A stretch of 64,000 nucleotides of DNA from Hyparrhenia diplandra (GCA_015847255.1 JADLZK010002560.1:264558-328557); one strand, 5' to 3'; positions 1 through 11,785 are shown, numbered from the stretch's first letter. Numbers and translations are program-made. Notes: generated by a model not told the origin, from the sequence alone.

Positions 1-30
1 CCCGATCTATCTCACGACCACCAAGGAACA

Positions 31-900
31 TGGCAAGACCACCCAAGAACAAGACAACAAGTGCCAATGAAGAAAGACCAATAGAAGATAGAGTACCACA
101 ATCAAGCGAAGACAACTTAACAAGATAAGATATTCCACAAGACAATGAAAGCAACGAATCATGAAGACTCGAGAGTCTAGAAGAAGAGCTCGCAGAAAAA
201 AAAAAAAGAACTTCGAAGCTTGCAAAGCTAGAACGTGAGAAAAGACTTTGAAGCAAAGAATAGAAGAAGCTGAAGCAAAGATAAGATGGCTGAATGAAGA
301 ACTCAGCAACCAAGAAAACGAAGTCACAATCACGGATGAACCAAATTCAGCCAGCAAAAGCATTCAAGACAAAGAAAAGCTTGCAATCACGGTAGACCCG
401 AGTCTCCGCTCTCAAAAGACCTACAAAATGGCAAAATGGCCAAAAAAGGCTTCAAGTTCAATATTATCTCAACCTATGAAGGTCTAACAGATCCAAGACA
501 ATTTCTCATGGGCTTTTCGAGTCAAGAAGAGGAGATGATACAACCCTAGCAAAAGCTCTCATAATGGCAATGAAAGGATCAACTCAAAACGGTATTCTTT
601 GCTCAAACCAAGATCAATGAAAAGCTGGGAACAACTAAGAACAACTTTACTAGTTGATTTTCAAGGATTCCAAAGCACATAGGGCTGACAAGCGACGATT
701 TATTTGACATCAAGCAATATCCCAAAGAGCCAATAATACAATATTACAAGAGATTCATACAAACAAAGACATAAATACCAAATGTACTTGTGACAAAGTC
801 GTCATTATAGCCGCCACAAGACGCCTCAGAGCTGGACAATTGTCTTCACACTTGAGAAGAGAAAGACCAACAACAGTTGCACAACTTTAATTAAGAATTC
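31..900 (+). pseudogene. Ty3/gypsy gag relic
   Basis: A decayed retrotransposon gag region. One frame opens at 31 with MARPPKNKTTSANEERP and continues through a Lys/Glu-rich coiled-coil-like stretch (about 160-300). Later pieces in shifting frames resemble the capsid core of grass Ty3/gypsy gag proteins: DDTTLAKALIMAMKGS (about 535-585) and SWEQLRTTLLVDFQGFQS (about 619-675). Further on come short matches to the usual DLFDIKQ and YYKRFIQ segments. Several in-frame stops and frame changes show that it is not functional. No LTR was found, so the rest of the element lies left of the window or is lost. The family assignment is from remembered gag patterns. Confidence 0.6.
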
Positions 901-1620
901 TATAAACATGTGTTGTATCAGCCTTCCACTTGTGCCCTCTTTTTTCCCTTTAGCCTGCAACTATTGATCATTGGTTCCTCTCATCAGCACTCAATAGTCT
1001 GCAACTATTGACCACTGCAACAAGTCCAATTAAGTTAGTACTGTTGGCAGTGCTAGCCAACTAATAAACTAATGTTGTTGGACAGGACCAATTATTATTG
1101 ATAACCAATGTTGTTACTACTGATGTCTTGGGTTCTCATCACCATATGGTTGGAAATATGCCAAAAATATGCACTACCAATCCAACATTTGGCCGGTCGA
1201 TCTGTTGGTGATTCTGTATGTGAATGCTCATATTGTTGCCTTATTCGTTTAGCTTTTTTTTAGATAATGGCCTTATTCGTTTAGCTGCAACCGGTTGTTG
1301 TGATGTCAAGAATACAACCAATCATTGCTTTGTGGAATTCTCCTGCGGGTCCTATACTCGGTCCGAATTAGAATGCTAATAATCAAAGCTATACCATCTT
1401 ATAATTAAGTATATAGTCATAGCCGGCTAATTTGTAAGGATCCTCAATCATTGACCATGTCTAGCGCAGGCTTACCACCTGAGAATTAAGTATAATCATT
1501 GCCGGCTCTAGCATAACCTGCAAACATGTTTCAATGGTCTACAATGCTCGCAGCTGATGTTGCCTTATTTTTAAAATTATTTTGTCCAAATAAGATCAGT
1601 TCTGATGCTGCTCGGAGTAT
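901..1620. other. intergenic region
   Basis: No gene was seen between the gag relic and the polyprenyltransferase exon 1, apart from a tiny retroposon scar at 1238-1286. It presumably includes the upstream region of that gene. Confidence 0.5.
1238..1286 (-). repeat. Minimal retroposon scar with 16-17 bp target duplication
   Basis: GCCTTATTCGTTTAGC occurs at 1238-1253 and again at 1270-1285. Between the copies is only a T tract followed by AGATAATG. On the minus strand this reads CATTATCT plus poly(A), which fits the last few bases of a retroposon inserted by target-primed reverse transcription. It is an extreme 5' truncation. Confidence 0.55.
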
Positions 1621-1627
1621 TATAAAT
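1621..1627 (+). promoter_or_regulatory. TATA box of the polyprenyltransferase gene
   Basis: TATAAAT lies about 130 bp upstream of the chosen ATG at 1759, a plausible distance for a plant core promoter with a leader of about 100 bases. This is inferred from position only. Confidence 0.45.
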
Positions 1628-1758
1628 GAGAAGGGACGATTCATTCTTCTTGCACAAAACCTTTCTCCCAGGGTAGCTCCGTTCAAAAACTAGCTGTGTA
1701 CACTTGCATAATCGAACGAGCTCGAGTACTTGTTCTCCTCTAATTAATGATTGCATCT

Positions 1759-2084
1759 ATGGCTTCCTACCGAGGGTCTGCCCTCTTGCTACTACAATCG
1801 TCAGCAATGCTCACAGCTGGTGCCAAACAACGGTCCCGAATGTTTTGTGGAAATATTTACTGCACGCCGGCGTCGATGAAGATCCGGGACCGGGGGGGTA
1901 TGGCTATGGGTATGGTCATGCATCGGAGGATCTCGGCCTCGTCTGCAGAGCCTCCAGCACCAAGGCAGCATGCACCGGCGTCATGGGTAGACCACTGGCT
2001 CCCAACAGCAGCGAAGCCTTATGCGATGCTTGCCCGTCTCGACAAGCCTGACGCCATCTGGCTCTACGCATGGCCTTCCATCTG
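1759..2084 (+). pseudogene. PPT1: PPT1 copy 1, exon 1 (N-terminal targeting region)
   Basis: The frame opens at 1747; the ATG at 1759 (MASYRGSALLLL) is preferred because plant PPT1 proteins usually begin MAS. The first 60 or so residues are rich in Ser, Ala, Arg and Met with few acids, as expected for a mitochondrial presequence. The conserved entry to the enzyme follows: KPYAMLARLDKP, then WLYAWPSIW. The donor GTATTG cuts within the last Trp codon (TG|G), and joining to exon 2 restores it. The open frame continues past the donor to 2145, but those residues do not fit the family. Confidence 0.75.
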
Positions 2085-2505
2085 GTATTGCCTCTACATC
2101 TGCGTATACTTAATAGAATTCACTACCGGGATCGTACTCTGCTAATATCTATGATTCGTTTAGTCATTTATTTATTATCATTAGTATTGGTATTAGTATT
2201 AGAATGTTGTAACCGGGAAATTAAAAAAAATACATGGCTTACTTTTAAGCCGTTGCCATGTTCATTAATTATTTATAGTTTAGTATGATACATGTCCAAA
2301 TAGGATTTGGTATGTACAATCTTTTAATAGGACCACAGGCCTACTAAATGGTGGGGACCATAGGCTCGATATGTCTAATAAATTGGTGGGATCGTCACAA
2401 AAAAAAAGAAGGCATGATCTTTTTAATTAAGGGTAGAATAGTAAATTTATAATAGAAGAATAATGTTATTCAGTAGTATAGCTGGGGGTGGATGATTGAG
2501 AGTTA

Positions 2506-3031
2506 GGCTGTGTTTGGATTGTTTGGATTGGGGGGTTTTACTGAGTTGAAGTGGGTTGGCCCAAATTTACTGTTTGGTTTGGAGGCTATCAAAACTGCTC
2601 GGTAGGAAATATCCGCACTAGGGTTCTGGGTGCTGGTGATCCTCGTCTTCCGCGCATGCAAAAGAATAAACAAAAATGGTAAAAAAAAAAAGAATAAACA
2701 AATGATCTCAGCACACATAGTACCATTGGCCATGTTCACTTCACTTCCTAAAAGTGATTCCAAAAGTGCCGTCACAGCTGAAAAGTATGAGAGGCGAATC
2801 TTTTAAGCCTAGTTAATCGCGATTGGACATTTTTTTTTTTTCCACAATGGTAAAACCGAATTTCATTCGTGATTGTAACTAAAATTACAAAAGTGCAGCA
2901 GTTTTAAGACGATTTTGATTGTTTTTCACTTCCCCTCTCCCCCTATGAACACCTAGTATAATTATCAAATACAAACGAAAAATGCATAGTAGCCCAACCC
3001 AAAATATTTTACCAACTAAACACACCCTAAG
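2506..3031. mobile_element. Non-autonomous TIR element (GTGTTTGG type)
   Basis: The left end TTAGGCTGTGTTTGG is mirrored at the right by CTAAACACACCCTAA. The reverse complement of the right end continues as GTTGGTAAAATATTTTGGG. A related fragment lies at about 5395-5460 in the next intron. No clean target duplication could be fixed because the ends are palindromic (TTA/TAA). The superfamily was not resolved. Confidence 0.45.
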
Positions 3032-4816
3032 CACGCGTGCCTAATTAAACCTGTTGCTCCTGTCGGGATGGCTTACTGAGAAGAATTGCCCAAATGCTGA
3101 TTCCGTTAGATTCTCTGTTGTCAACAAACTGCTGGACAATGGGCACCAAAAACAGAAAGGGGTCCGGTTGTTGCTGCTACAGTACAGAAAGTAGTTAAGC
3201 AAGCTGCTACCTCTGGTCTCGAAATTAAAGGAAAATATATTGTGGCTCATTGATTCTTCATTTCAGATATTTGCATGAACATGTCACATTTTATTTCAGA
3301 CATGTACAATAAGCTTAAAAATGAAACACCACTTCCCTAATGAGTTTGTTAACGGCAAATTGGCAATGTGCTGATGATAAAATTATTATCAAAACTTTAT
3401 AATGAATACCAAAACTATGACATGATAGATTAAAATAATTAGTTGATTGCAAGTCTACCATTTCATTCTATAACTAAAAGAAAACATAGCTATTGATGTT
3501 TTATCATTTTCTATAAAATATTAAACTATAATTTATTTTATGATCATAATCATGATATTAATAATATAAGTTAAGATTGACAATAATATTCATTGAATTA
3601 AAGTTCAATCTTAGTAGATTCTTTTCCGTTGTAAAGTGCAAAAACATTCACTCATACATATATATCATAACCAACAATTTTCATATAATCCATTTGTTTG
3701 ATTAGTTAGACCATTGGTTGATCTAATTATTTTTAGAAAATAGTTTTCTTTCCATAATTTAACTCTATGAATAATATAGCTGTGGGAATATTTGTTTCTT
3801 CTGAAGGTTTATGTCGTTATTATTTATTTTTGTATATGTTTATAACTAAATGGATGAAAATAGAAATCAAAGGACTTATAAAATGGGATGGAGGAAGAAA
3901 AGGACATGTTATGAAATATGGACTCTATCAAATAATATAGCAGTGGGAATATTTGTTACATAAAAGGAAAAATAATATTGTCATTGTTATTTGTTTTGTA
4001 TATTTTTAAAAAAGGTGGAAGAACTAAAGTCTTGAAAACATAAGGATATAGCAAAATGGAAAAGAAGAAAAGGACATGTTATGAAACAGGAATAGAAAAT
4101 AAGCAAAAAGCAAAATGAAAACAACATAAGAACGAAAAATAGTTCTAGGACACATCTTTTTTAAAATTTTTTTCAAAAACAACCCCCACCCTTATATTTC
4201 TGGTTTTTATTAGGAGCAGATGGAAAAAGAGAGTTTTTGGTTGGTAAACTCAAAATAGAAAATAAACGAAAAAAAAGGGAAATGTAAAACAACAGAACGA
4301 CCAAAACCAGTTCTCCTATTCATCTTATTCAATATCAGAATCTATTTTGATTAGCAGTCCTAGTCTAAAAAAGCTTTTATATATTATATAGAGTAGGAGC
4401 ATTATAGATAGCTGAAGAGAGAGTTTTCAGGTTCCCCAAAAAAAAAGTTTCACAAAGTTAGTTAAGAGAGGGCCGGATGAAAAAAAAAATGGATAGGTAT
4501 CTTTATTACTGCATTGAACAATCATATATTTGTGAGTGTATAGGATGCTATCTTTTTTATCAACATTTCGAAAACTTACTTATATTGCATGTTTTATTAG
4601 CTACTCAATAAACTCAAACAAAAATTGTTTGAACCATAAAGTTTTAAACCATGAGTTCTATCATAAACTATTACTGATATGTAGGGACAATCAAAGACGG
4701 GCCTATGTTAACATGTCGACAGTAATTTGTATGCATAAAATCATTTTATTTGGTGCAGCTATTGATTAGTTAATGTGTCGTCACTCAGTATTTACTATTG
4801 TTTGTAAATCTACTTA

Positions 4817-5083
4817 CTCCCTCCGTTTAACAAAAATGTCATTCTTAGTTTTCAAACAACTTTAGTTTTGACTAAATCTTTATAAAAAATATTGATATTT
4901 ATAGTGTATAATTAATATCATTAGAGCATTGAATATATTTTATAATAAACTTATCCGGAGATAAAAAATGATGTTTTTCCCTACCAGTCTAGTCAAACTT
5001 AACAAAGTTTGACCAGCAAGCATATATATAACATCATTGTTTTTTTCCTATCAATAACACTATTCTTTTTTGGGTGAAGGGAG
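4817..5083. mobile_element. Stowaway-like MITE (Tc1/mariner)
   Basis: The left end CTCCCTCCGTTTAACAAAAA and the right end, which ends GGTGAAGGGAG, are inverted repeats flanked by TA (4815-4816 and 5084-5085). At 267 bp, with an AT-rich interior, it is typical of grass Stowaway elements. It lies in PPT1 intron 1, about 55 bp before the exon 2 acceptor. Confidence 0.8.
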
Positions 5084-5137
5084 TATAGCACAACATATTG
5101 TTGTATCTGCAATTAACCTACGTTTGCTTTAACACAG

Positions 5138-5273
5138 GGCAATTACAATAGCATCAGAGAAAGGACAAATCCCCGACATAAGAATGCTGGCACTCTTTGG
5201 ACTTGGTTCGATTGTCCTAAGGGGTGTTGCTTGCACAGTGAATGATCTTTTCGACCGAGACATTGATAAGAAG
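5138..5273 (+). pseudogene. PPT1: PPT1 copy 1, exon 2 (first Asp-rich motif)
   Basis: The exon follows the acceptor AACACAG and ends AAG|GTGACT in phase 0. It encodes AITIASEKGQIPDIRMLALF, then a glycine-rich segment and VNDLFDRDIDKK. This is the NDxxDxxxD prenyl-diphosphate/Mg-binding motif of UbiA-type prenyltransferases, with all Asp residues present. No lesion was seen. Confidence 0.85.
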
Positions 5274-6074
5274 GTGACTTCGATATCTTTTTTACTGTTT
5301 AGTGTGAAATGTTTTATTTTACACACTAGTAATGAAGATTGAGCCTCAAAGCTAAGGTGTCGGAATCATCAAAAACCAATCTAAATTTTTGTTTTAGGGT
5401 GTTTTAGTTGGTGAAATATTTTTGGGTTGGGCTAGCTCAACTTTTCGTTTTCTATTTGATAATTATTGTGATTGTGTACCTCAAAAAAGCTAAGGTCAAA
5501 CTCGGAATTTATTTTTTTATTTACCTATATTTAATGGCCCCATGCATGCGACAAAAATTAAGATTTTGTTTCTTTTAGGGGAACTAAACATGAACCAAAT
5601 TCCAGAACTAAGGTTTTGTGACAAGCGTTATTCTTGTCCAAATAAAAAAACGTTATATGGTTTTGCCACTCAAGTAGCACTGTGCTTGCTGGAACCAGGA
5701 GCTGTAGCAAATCCGGCAGAGGAATCAAACCTGTTTCTCTCTCTCTCTCTTATTCTTTATGTCTAGACTAGAAAGGTGAAGAAATATATGGATACCAAAT
5801 TTAGAAAATATTTGAAAATTGGTAGTTTTATATTAAACGATGCTAGTACTCATACTAAGTAATCTCTCCTCAATTCAAATATGGATAGTTATACATTTAC
5901 ATATACATTTTTTCGTGGTCCGGGAATGTAGGCCGTTTTTCACATTTAGATATACATCATATTAAAATATATTTATAGCTAGCAGAAGTAATGTGTCTAG
6001 AGGAACTAAAATGTCTTCTAATTTAAAATGGAGACAGTGGTATATTGATTTTAGAGGAAGAATGGGATAAGCTA

Positions 6075-6782
6075 TGTCATGACCCAAAAGAGATCGCCGG
6101 AATAGGGCCCAACAGGGGGACGCCGCTTAGGGCCTAAGGCCCAAGGCCCGGGCGCGCGCCGGCCTTCGGTCGCATCGTCCGCCGTGAACAGCGCCCACGT
6201 CGGTTAGCCGCAATTAAGTAAGGAATATTTAAGGAATAAAGATAGGAATAAAATAGGGAATAAATAGGTTGCTTGTAAAAGAGGAATTCCAATCTATAAG
6301 GAAACCTCTAGATCTATCTTAGCATGCAAGTCTCCTCGGACTACTATAAATACAAGGCATGTCGTCAGTTGAATCTAAGAAGAAATAAATTAAAGGGGTA
6401 ACTCCCAATAGCTCTCCATCCCTAGGCTCTCTCTCCCCCTCTCTCTCCTCTCACCCACGCGTGTCGCCACCAAACGGGGGCCGGTTAAGTGTCGCCGCCC
6501 CGCCGCCCGGGCGTTTCCACGCCTTAAGCGGCCCTTATCGCAGCGCTCCCCGCGCTTCCCGAACGCCGCCGCGCTACCGCCATCGGCGTAGCGCCAGCCG
6601 CTCGCCGCCGCCCCTCTCCCACTCAGCTGCTTCCCACCATCATCGCGACCGTTGCCTCCCTCCTCTTCTTCCTCCCTCTCCCCACTCCCCGCGGCCCCAA
6701 CCACCGGCTACACCATCACCGCCGCCCGCCAAGATCGGCCGTCGACATGCTGCCGAGTTCGGCCCAATCTAGTCGTTCGATA
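6075..6782 (+). repeat. 5' LTR of element A
   Basis: 708 bp, from TGTCATGACCC to CGTTCGATA. It has a TATA box, TATAAATA, at 6345-6352, preceded by the AT-rich block seen in the other members of this LTR family. Downstream is a GC-rich leader. Confidence 0.8.
6345..6352 (+). promoter_or_regulatory. TATA box in the 5' LTR of element A
   Basis: TATAAATA in the context GGACTACTATAAATACAAGG. The same context recurs in the element B LTR and in the solo LTR at 28913-29487. Confidence 0.55.
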
Positions 6783-8803
6783 GTCGGGGTATCCTGAGAC
6801 CGAGTGAAGATTCCCACCACCGACGGCCCGACCACCACCAACGCCAGATCGGATGGATACCACAAGATCGCCAAGCTCAAGATGGGGATCCGCGAGCTTG
6901 CTTGTCTCATGAGGGAGATGCGATCCAACTTACCGCCCTCCCCGAGATGCTCGACCAGCCCTCGCACGACGACCACCAGGGCGACAACCCTCCCACGGCT
7001 ACGCCAACATCAACGACACACTGCGGGCAGCGCCGCAGCCTGCGGACATACCGATGGGCGACTCCCTCGACGACGCCGCTACTACCACGGACGCCACCGA
7101 CGCGCATAACGGTGTCTTCTGTGGCGCCGACGTCGTCCCCCTCCACGGCGAGCACCCGTGCACGCCCACCCCATGGGTGCCCCCACCGTTGCTATCCGGA
7201 CGATCCGAGCAGGAGGCTACCACCGACGCCCACCACCGCTCGACCTAAAAAAGTCCACCCAACTAGGCCAACATCTCACCGGCTACTATAATGGCACGAG
7301 ATAAGTTCCCGGTCACTACCAACATCATCTTTGACATTGGGAACATCCGAGTGCCAACAAGGACTGACTCAACGACGCCGCCGACGCCAGCACCGACGCC
7401 GCCAATTCAACCTCGACGGCCCACCACATCCCGGACAACAACGGGCGACATGAACAACGCGCCAACAACTGGGCCAGGCCGGGACATCACACGCTCCACG
7501 GCCACCGTGCAAGTCCATCCCATTCAACAAGGAGCTTCTACCTCTATCACCCATGCTCCAACGATGTCACCGACGTCATCAATCAAGACGCCTTTGACCC
7601 GGCATCATCGACGAACAACGACACCCCCAGCGCCAACGACATCCCCCGACATCGCCATTAACGCGTTTAGCCACAATTTTTGCGGCATCGGCGACATCGA
7701 CAATGACAAGGACGCTACCATGGACACCATGAACTGGCAGAACGACGCCCAAGGATGCCAACGCCAATGACGTTCCCCTCGATGTCCACTCCACGTCTTT
7801 ACCATGCTTACCATCGACAACAACTACAAGGGCATCAACCATCACGCACATTCTCGCGCTCAACCTCGACATTGGCAACCACGACACGTTCACACATGAA
7901 GCCACGGCGCATGAGAACACCGCACACCCCCAGCGCCACCAATGAGGCCGCCGTTCACTTTCGCTGACCTTCGCCCGACGATCTACCACACCTCACCGAC
8001 ATTCGGTTTTATCGACAATGGTGGAGAACACCATCAATCAAGTCGGCAGCCGGCAAAGAAAGGACATCACATCGCACCACGTATCGGTACATTACACAAG
8101 CGGCGCCAACCGACGACTCCTCTCTTCTTTGGCTCCCCTCCTCGCATCACCAAAGGCGCCCTCGAGAACGGAGACAACATACCATGGTGCCCCACTCTCG
8201 GTTTTGGGGCGTCCTTCAACTGGGCGACACCAATAACCATCGCGGCCGACCACGCGACTTTTGGCAGCGAGGGGCGACTCCAGCCAAACCGCTTGGCTCC
8301 CCTTGTTCCTCAACGATAACTATCTACGTCCAAAGACGACTACACGCCAACAAGCCCGGGCTGCAATACACCAGAGGCACCCTTACATCGTAGAAAACGG
8401 CGATCCACCTCGCCCAAGACTTTGACGCTTCCATCTTCAAAGAAGCCTGGACCTTGTGTGCTTCACCGACGACGACAAGGGTACATACCACCCACATCAA
8501 CTCCTACCACTGACGGCCGTCACTACCCTGAGGCTCCCATCCGTCATCAAATGGCAACACGACCGTCGACAACCTACTTCACATCATTGGAACCATCAAG
8601 CTCCAACCCAGAAGCGGTTTGGACGCCAAAGAATGGAGATCGCCTTCCGGCAAACATCGCTAGTATGTCACGGCCTTATCAAAGGTACTCTGGGGTGTTC
8701 CGCGGCCAAGAAAGGTCGGCGTCTCCATCTCCCGCCCGGCACATCAACAACCGACAACAAGGCGTAACTAAAGATGAGGACGGCCGGCGCGAAAGGGGAG
8801 AAA
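6783..8803 (+). other. Interior of LTR element A, no polymerase
   Basis: The interior begins with the putative primer-binding site. A frame starting near 6883 reads MGIRELACLMREMRSNL, matching the MEIREFADFFKEIQANL start inside element B. The rest is GC-rich, Thr/Pro/Asp-rich low-complexity coding potential broken by stops. Many short open frames on both strands here are composition artefacts. No pol motifs such as YVDD were seen. Confidence 0.5.
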
Positions 8804-9309
8804 TGTCATGACCCAAAAAGAGATCGGAATAGGGCCCAACAAGGGGGAACACGCCGCCGCCCTAGCCCCCAAAGGCACTGCGCGCCCTCCTCAAACGCCG
8901 CCATGGTCCGCCCGTAACGCCGCCGCGGCTCTCCATCCCAGGCTCTCTCTCCTCTCTCACCCTTCACCCACGCCCGCCGCCACCCCGCCGCCCGGGTGGT
9001 CGCCCGCCCCTACCGCCGCCCGCGCGACGCCCCGGCGGCGCCGCCTCCTCGCTACAAGACACCACCTCCGCGTGAAAGCCGCTTCAAGCGCCCGCTGCGG
9101 GCGCTGGTAAGCCGGCCGCCTTTCGCCGCCGCCCTCCCCCCCTCCTCCGCTGCTTCCCACCATCATCGCCCGACCTCGCTGCCTTCCTCCCCTCTTCTTC
9201 CCTCCTCTCTACTACTCCCAACAGCCCCAACCACCATTCTACACCATCACCGCCGCCGCCAAGATCGTTTATTACGACATGTCGCCCGCCCAATCCAGCC
9301 GGTTCGACA
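8804..9309 (+). repeat. 3' LTR of element A (internally deleted)
   Basis: 506 bp. Its start and GC-rich 3' half match the 5' LTR, but the AT-rich promoter segment corresponding to about 6190-6405 is missing. Confidence 0.75.
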
Positions 9310-9350
9310 AGCTACCACAAATCTCGTTACACGGTAGAATAGTATGGATC

Positions 9351-9525
9351 ATAGTTTTAAATAGCCGCTATGACTGCGGCTGTAGCCCGCTATAGCCTTT
9401 AAAAACAGAGTGCCGCTATTTGTGTTCATGTACGGTTTAGCCACTATATAGTCGATATAGTTCCGCTATTAGCTGTTTGAGTAAACAAACCGCTAAACAC
9501 CTTAGCCGCTATTTAAAAACCTTGA
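9351..9525. mobile_element. Hairpin MITE with AGCCGCTAT termini
   Basis: The left end AGTTTTAAATAGCCGCTAT is mirrored by TAGCCGCTATTTAAAAACC at the right, and GCGGCTATA-type motifs recur inside. It lies in PPT1 intron 2, just after LTR element A. The superfamily is uncertain (hAT-like MITEs of grasses have such ends). Confidence 0.5.
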
Positions 9526-9749
9526 TAGATGAGCTGTCGTTTTCCTCTCGTTGGCCTTGGGCCGCCGCTGATCGCCATGCTGTCCACTCCCCTTCCTAGT
9601 GGTTCCTATTTCCTACACCGGTAACCAACTTCCATACTATAAAGCCACCGGCGTCCACCGATCCTTCATTACCGCCGGCCGCTGCTACTTACGAATTTTC
9701 TATAGCAGTTGCATGGGATCTAACGAGCATGTGTGTTCTCCTTTTGTAG

Positions 9750-9871
9750 GTTGAGCGGACAAAAGTCAGGCCTCTTGCAACAGGTGCTCTAACACCTGCT
9801 CAGGGAATCTACTTCCTTGTATTTCAGCTTCTACTATGGCTGGCCTTTCTCAGTCAACTAAATAATAATAG
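9750..9871 (+). pseudogene. PPT1: PPT1 copy 1, exon 3
   Basis: The acceptor CTTTTGTAG and donor GGTAAGTT frame an exon encoding VERTKVRPLATGALTPAQGI, then a hydrophobic helix (YFLVFQLLLWLAFLSQL) ending NNN. It follows the exon 2 Lys in phase 0 and leaves two bases (AG) for exon 4. No lesion was seen. Confidence 0.85.
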
Positions 9872-9954
9872 GTAAGTTAGACATGATAATCTTCATTATG
9901 AGAGTTCTAAACACAAATTTACTATGTTTCGGAGTCCGTTTTACCATCTAGATA

Positions 9955-10201
9955 CTTCCTCCGCCCCAAAGTAAATAAATTTCTAAGGTTTAAAATTTAT
10001 CCTAAAATAAATAGCATTCTATACAAAGATATGACATTGTGTCCTAATGCGCTGATATGATCATGGTGCTTGCAAACAATAGTTGCCAAATCAAAGAGAC
10101 ATCCTTCCGAAAAGGATTGGAAATGACATATGCGTTTTTGCAAATGCAATGTCCTTATTATTCAGTGTTAACATTTTCAGCATATTACGAGACAGAGAAA
10201 G
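9955..10201. mobile_element. Stowaway-like MITE, degenerate
   Basis: CTTCCTCCGCCCCAAAGTAA at the left and GAGACAGAGAAAG at the right, flanked by TA (9953-9954 and 10202-10203). The CTCCCTCCG-type start is diverged by one base. Length is 247 bp. Confidence 0.6.
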
Positions 10202-10414
10202 TACACCTTTCAAACTAGTCGAAACAAAAAATAAGATAACTTTTGATTAAATTATATGAGCTTATTTGGATCCTACGAATTTTGATGCAAAAAGAAATTT
10301 GACACAATTGGGTCCCATGAATTGAAACTAATATCTAGAAAGTATTTCTCATTTATTATTAGGTTACTTTTTAATTCCTCTCATTTTTTGAAATCAAATA
10401 GGACCTAGAAGTAA

Positions 10415-10624
10415 TGTGTTCATGCATGAGAAAACTTTTTTTTTTGAAAAAGGGAACTTTTATTACTTTCAAGCAATTACGAGATGATACAATGTCTTGA
10501 AAATTTCGGCCTCTCGCCCCACGGCACACAGCCTATAATTGTTCAAACAACCACACACTCTAATGATTTGTCAATTCTAAGACTAGACCGTCACCCATAT
10601 GCCTGTGTTCATGCATGAGAAAAC
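10415..10624 (-). mobile_element. SINE/LINE-tail retroposon with 21 bp target duplication
   Basis: The 21-base direct repeat that begins TGTGTTCATGCATG and ends AGAAAAC lies at 10415-10435 and 10604-10624. The 168 bp insert starts with a T tract on the + strand, so on the minus strand it ends in poly(A). Just before the tail are GGCTGTGTGCCGTGGGG and AGAGGCCGAAAT. This resembles the 3' part of grass SINEs or L1 elements, from memory. Confidence 0.7.
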
Positions 10625-11111
10625 TACAATCAAATAAACTTTTATCACAAAAATATGGACATGATGTAGTAATAATGATGGGACTAAAATATATGCTAAA
10701 TAATGATTTGATGATGAGTATATAAGGTAAGGAAAATTCTGTTGTTTAGCATCCCAATTGATATTTTTTTTCTTACACCATAGTTATTACAATAACTTTT
10801 GACATCCCTAGCGGCAACTGTTTATTGTCATTGTCGAGATGAGGTTGTAGATTGACTCGACCTCGACGGCGTGACACCGTTGCTTCCACCTTACAATATT
10901 TTCCAGCGTGTGATCTAGCTACAACCATTTCTTTTGGTTATAAATTATGTGTCCAGGCATGCAATTCGTCTCACAGCCTTCTTATAGTCTCACATGGATC
11001 TATTACCATGCACCCATTGTTCCACCATTTATAGTCTAAAAATGTGCTATGTCGGAGAAATCCTCTTCGCCCTGCACATACAGATTTGGTAGTCAAGATA
11101 GTGCATGGGAG

Positions 11112-11605
11112 TGTCACAAACCGGATCAATCCCGGGTGACGTGGCTGGCGCATCGGGCGCTAGGCGGCTGCAGCGTGGGCGGTGGCGCGAGGGGGGGGGA
11201 GGCGGCGGGGAGGAGAAGAGGAGGAAGGAAAATAGATTTCTTTATTGCTTGTTGACTTGAAAGATTACAGACCCCTTTACTTTTATAGCCCGGCCATTAG
11301 GACTTGTAAAACCAAGCAATCTCTCTAAATGGTTTCCTTATATGATTGGAATACCTTTTTACAAGCAATCTAATTTATTTTCTAATAAGGGTCTTCCTTA
11401 TAGATGGAATATCCCCTTTGCACACACAAAAGTCCTAAGATAATCCTAGCCGGACTCTTTTCTTTTATTTTCTTAATTAATTTCCGAAGAACTCGCGGAA
11501 GGGAGGAGGTGGCGGCGCGCGCCCGCCCGGGCGGCACAAAGGCCTGCCCCCACCGGGCCTCGTGGGCTTTGTCATCCTCGGGCCCTATTTCCTCGACACA
11601 TGACA
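11112..11605 (-). mobile_element. Solo LTR of the element A/B family
   Basis: 494 bp from TGTCACAAACC to ACACATGACA, flanked by GGGAG at 11107-11111 and 11606-11610. On the minus strand it begins TGTCATGTGTCG, has the shared ATAGGGCCC motif, and a TATAAAAG box before AAAGGGG, as in elements A and B. No internal region remains, so it is a recombination-derived solo LTR. Confidence 0.8.
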
Positions 11606-11635
11606 GGGAGATACTAGAAAGGTTCATGAAGATGG

Positions 11636-11785
11636 AAGGCTTTGACACCTTTAAAGACGTCACCTATGTTATTGAAAGCCTTGCGGAGTGTTGCTTTCAA
11701 TACTACTTTGGCCCAAACTCTTCTCCCGGCACTAATGACCTCCGCAAGGCTTTGACACCTTAAAGACGTCACCTATGTTATCAGA
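11636..11785 (+). repeat. Direct repeat of about 39 bp
   Basis: AAGGCTTTGACACCTT...GACGTCACCTATGTTAT occurs at about 11636-11675 and again at about 11747-11785, some 111 bp apart. The repeats lie in a short open frame (11404-11763) that is not recognised as a protein. Confidence 0.6.

Larger units (their letters stand above)
2085..5137 (+). other. PPT1 intron 1
   Basis: A 3.05 kb AT-rich intron. It holds a TIR element at about 2506-3031 and a Stowaway MITE at 4817-5083. Between about 3240 and 4530 no gene or clear repeat is visible. Confidence 0.6.
6075..9309 (+). mobile_element. Short LTR retrotransposon A (complete, non-autonomous)
   Basis: The 5' LTR is at 6075-6782 and the 3' LTR at 8804-9309. 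Both begin TGTCATGACCCAAAA and end TTCGATA/TTCGACA. The element is flanked by a perfect 5 bp duplication AGCTA (6070-6074 and 9310-9314). A primer-binding site resembling the initiator-Met tRNA complement (GGGGTATCCTGAGAC) begins about 3 bp after the 5' LTR. A purine tract, GAAAGGGGAGAAA, abuts the 3' LTR. The 2.0 kb interior has no protease, reverse transcriptase or integrase; it is GC-rich with only a short gag-like start (MGIREL, about 6883). The 3' LTR lacks roughly 200 bp that include the TATA region. Same family as element B and the two solo LTRs. Confidence 0.85.
5274..9749 (+). other. PPT1 intron 2
   Basis: A 4.5 kb intron. About 3.2 kb of it is LTR element A (6075-9309). It also holds a fragment related to the 2506-3031 element (about 5395-5460) and a hairpin MITE at 9351-9525. 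Elsewhere no gene is visible. Confidence 0.6.

Noticed and set aside
7291..8811. Thr/Pro-rich open frames in LTR element A
   Set aside because: Several overlapping frames of equal length in a GC-rich interior; no gag or pol motif beyond the short MGIREL start.
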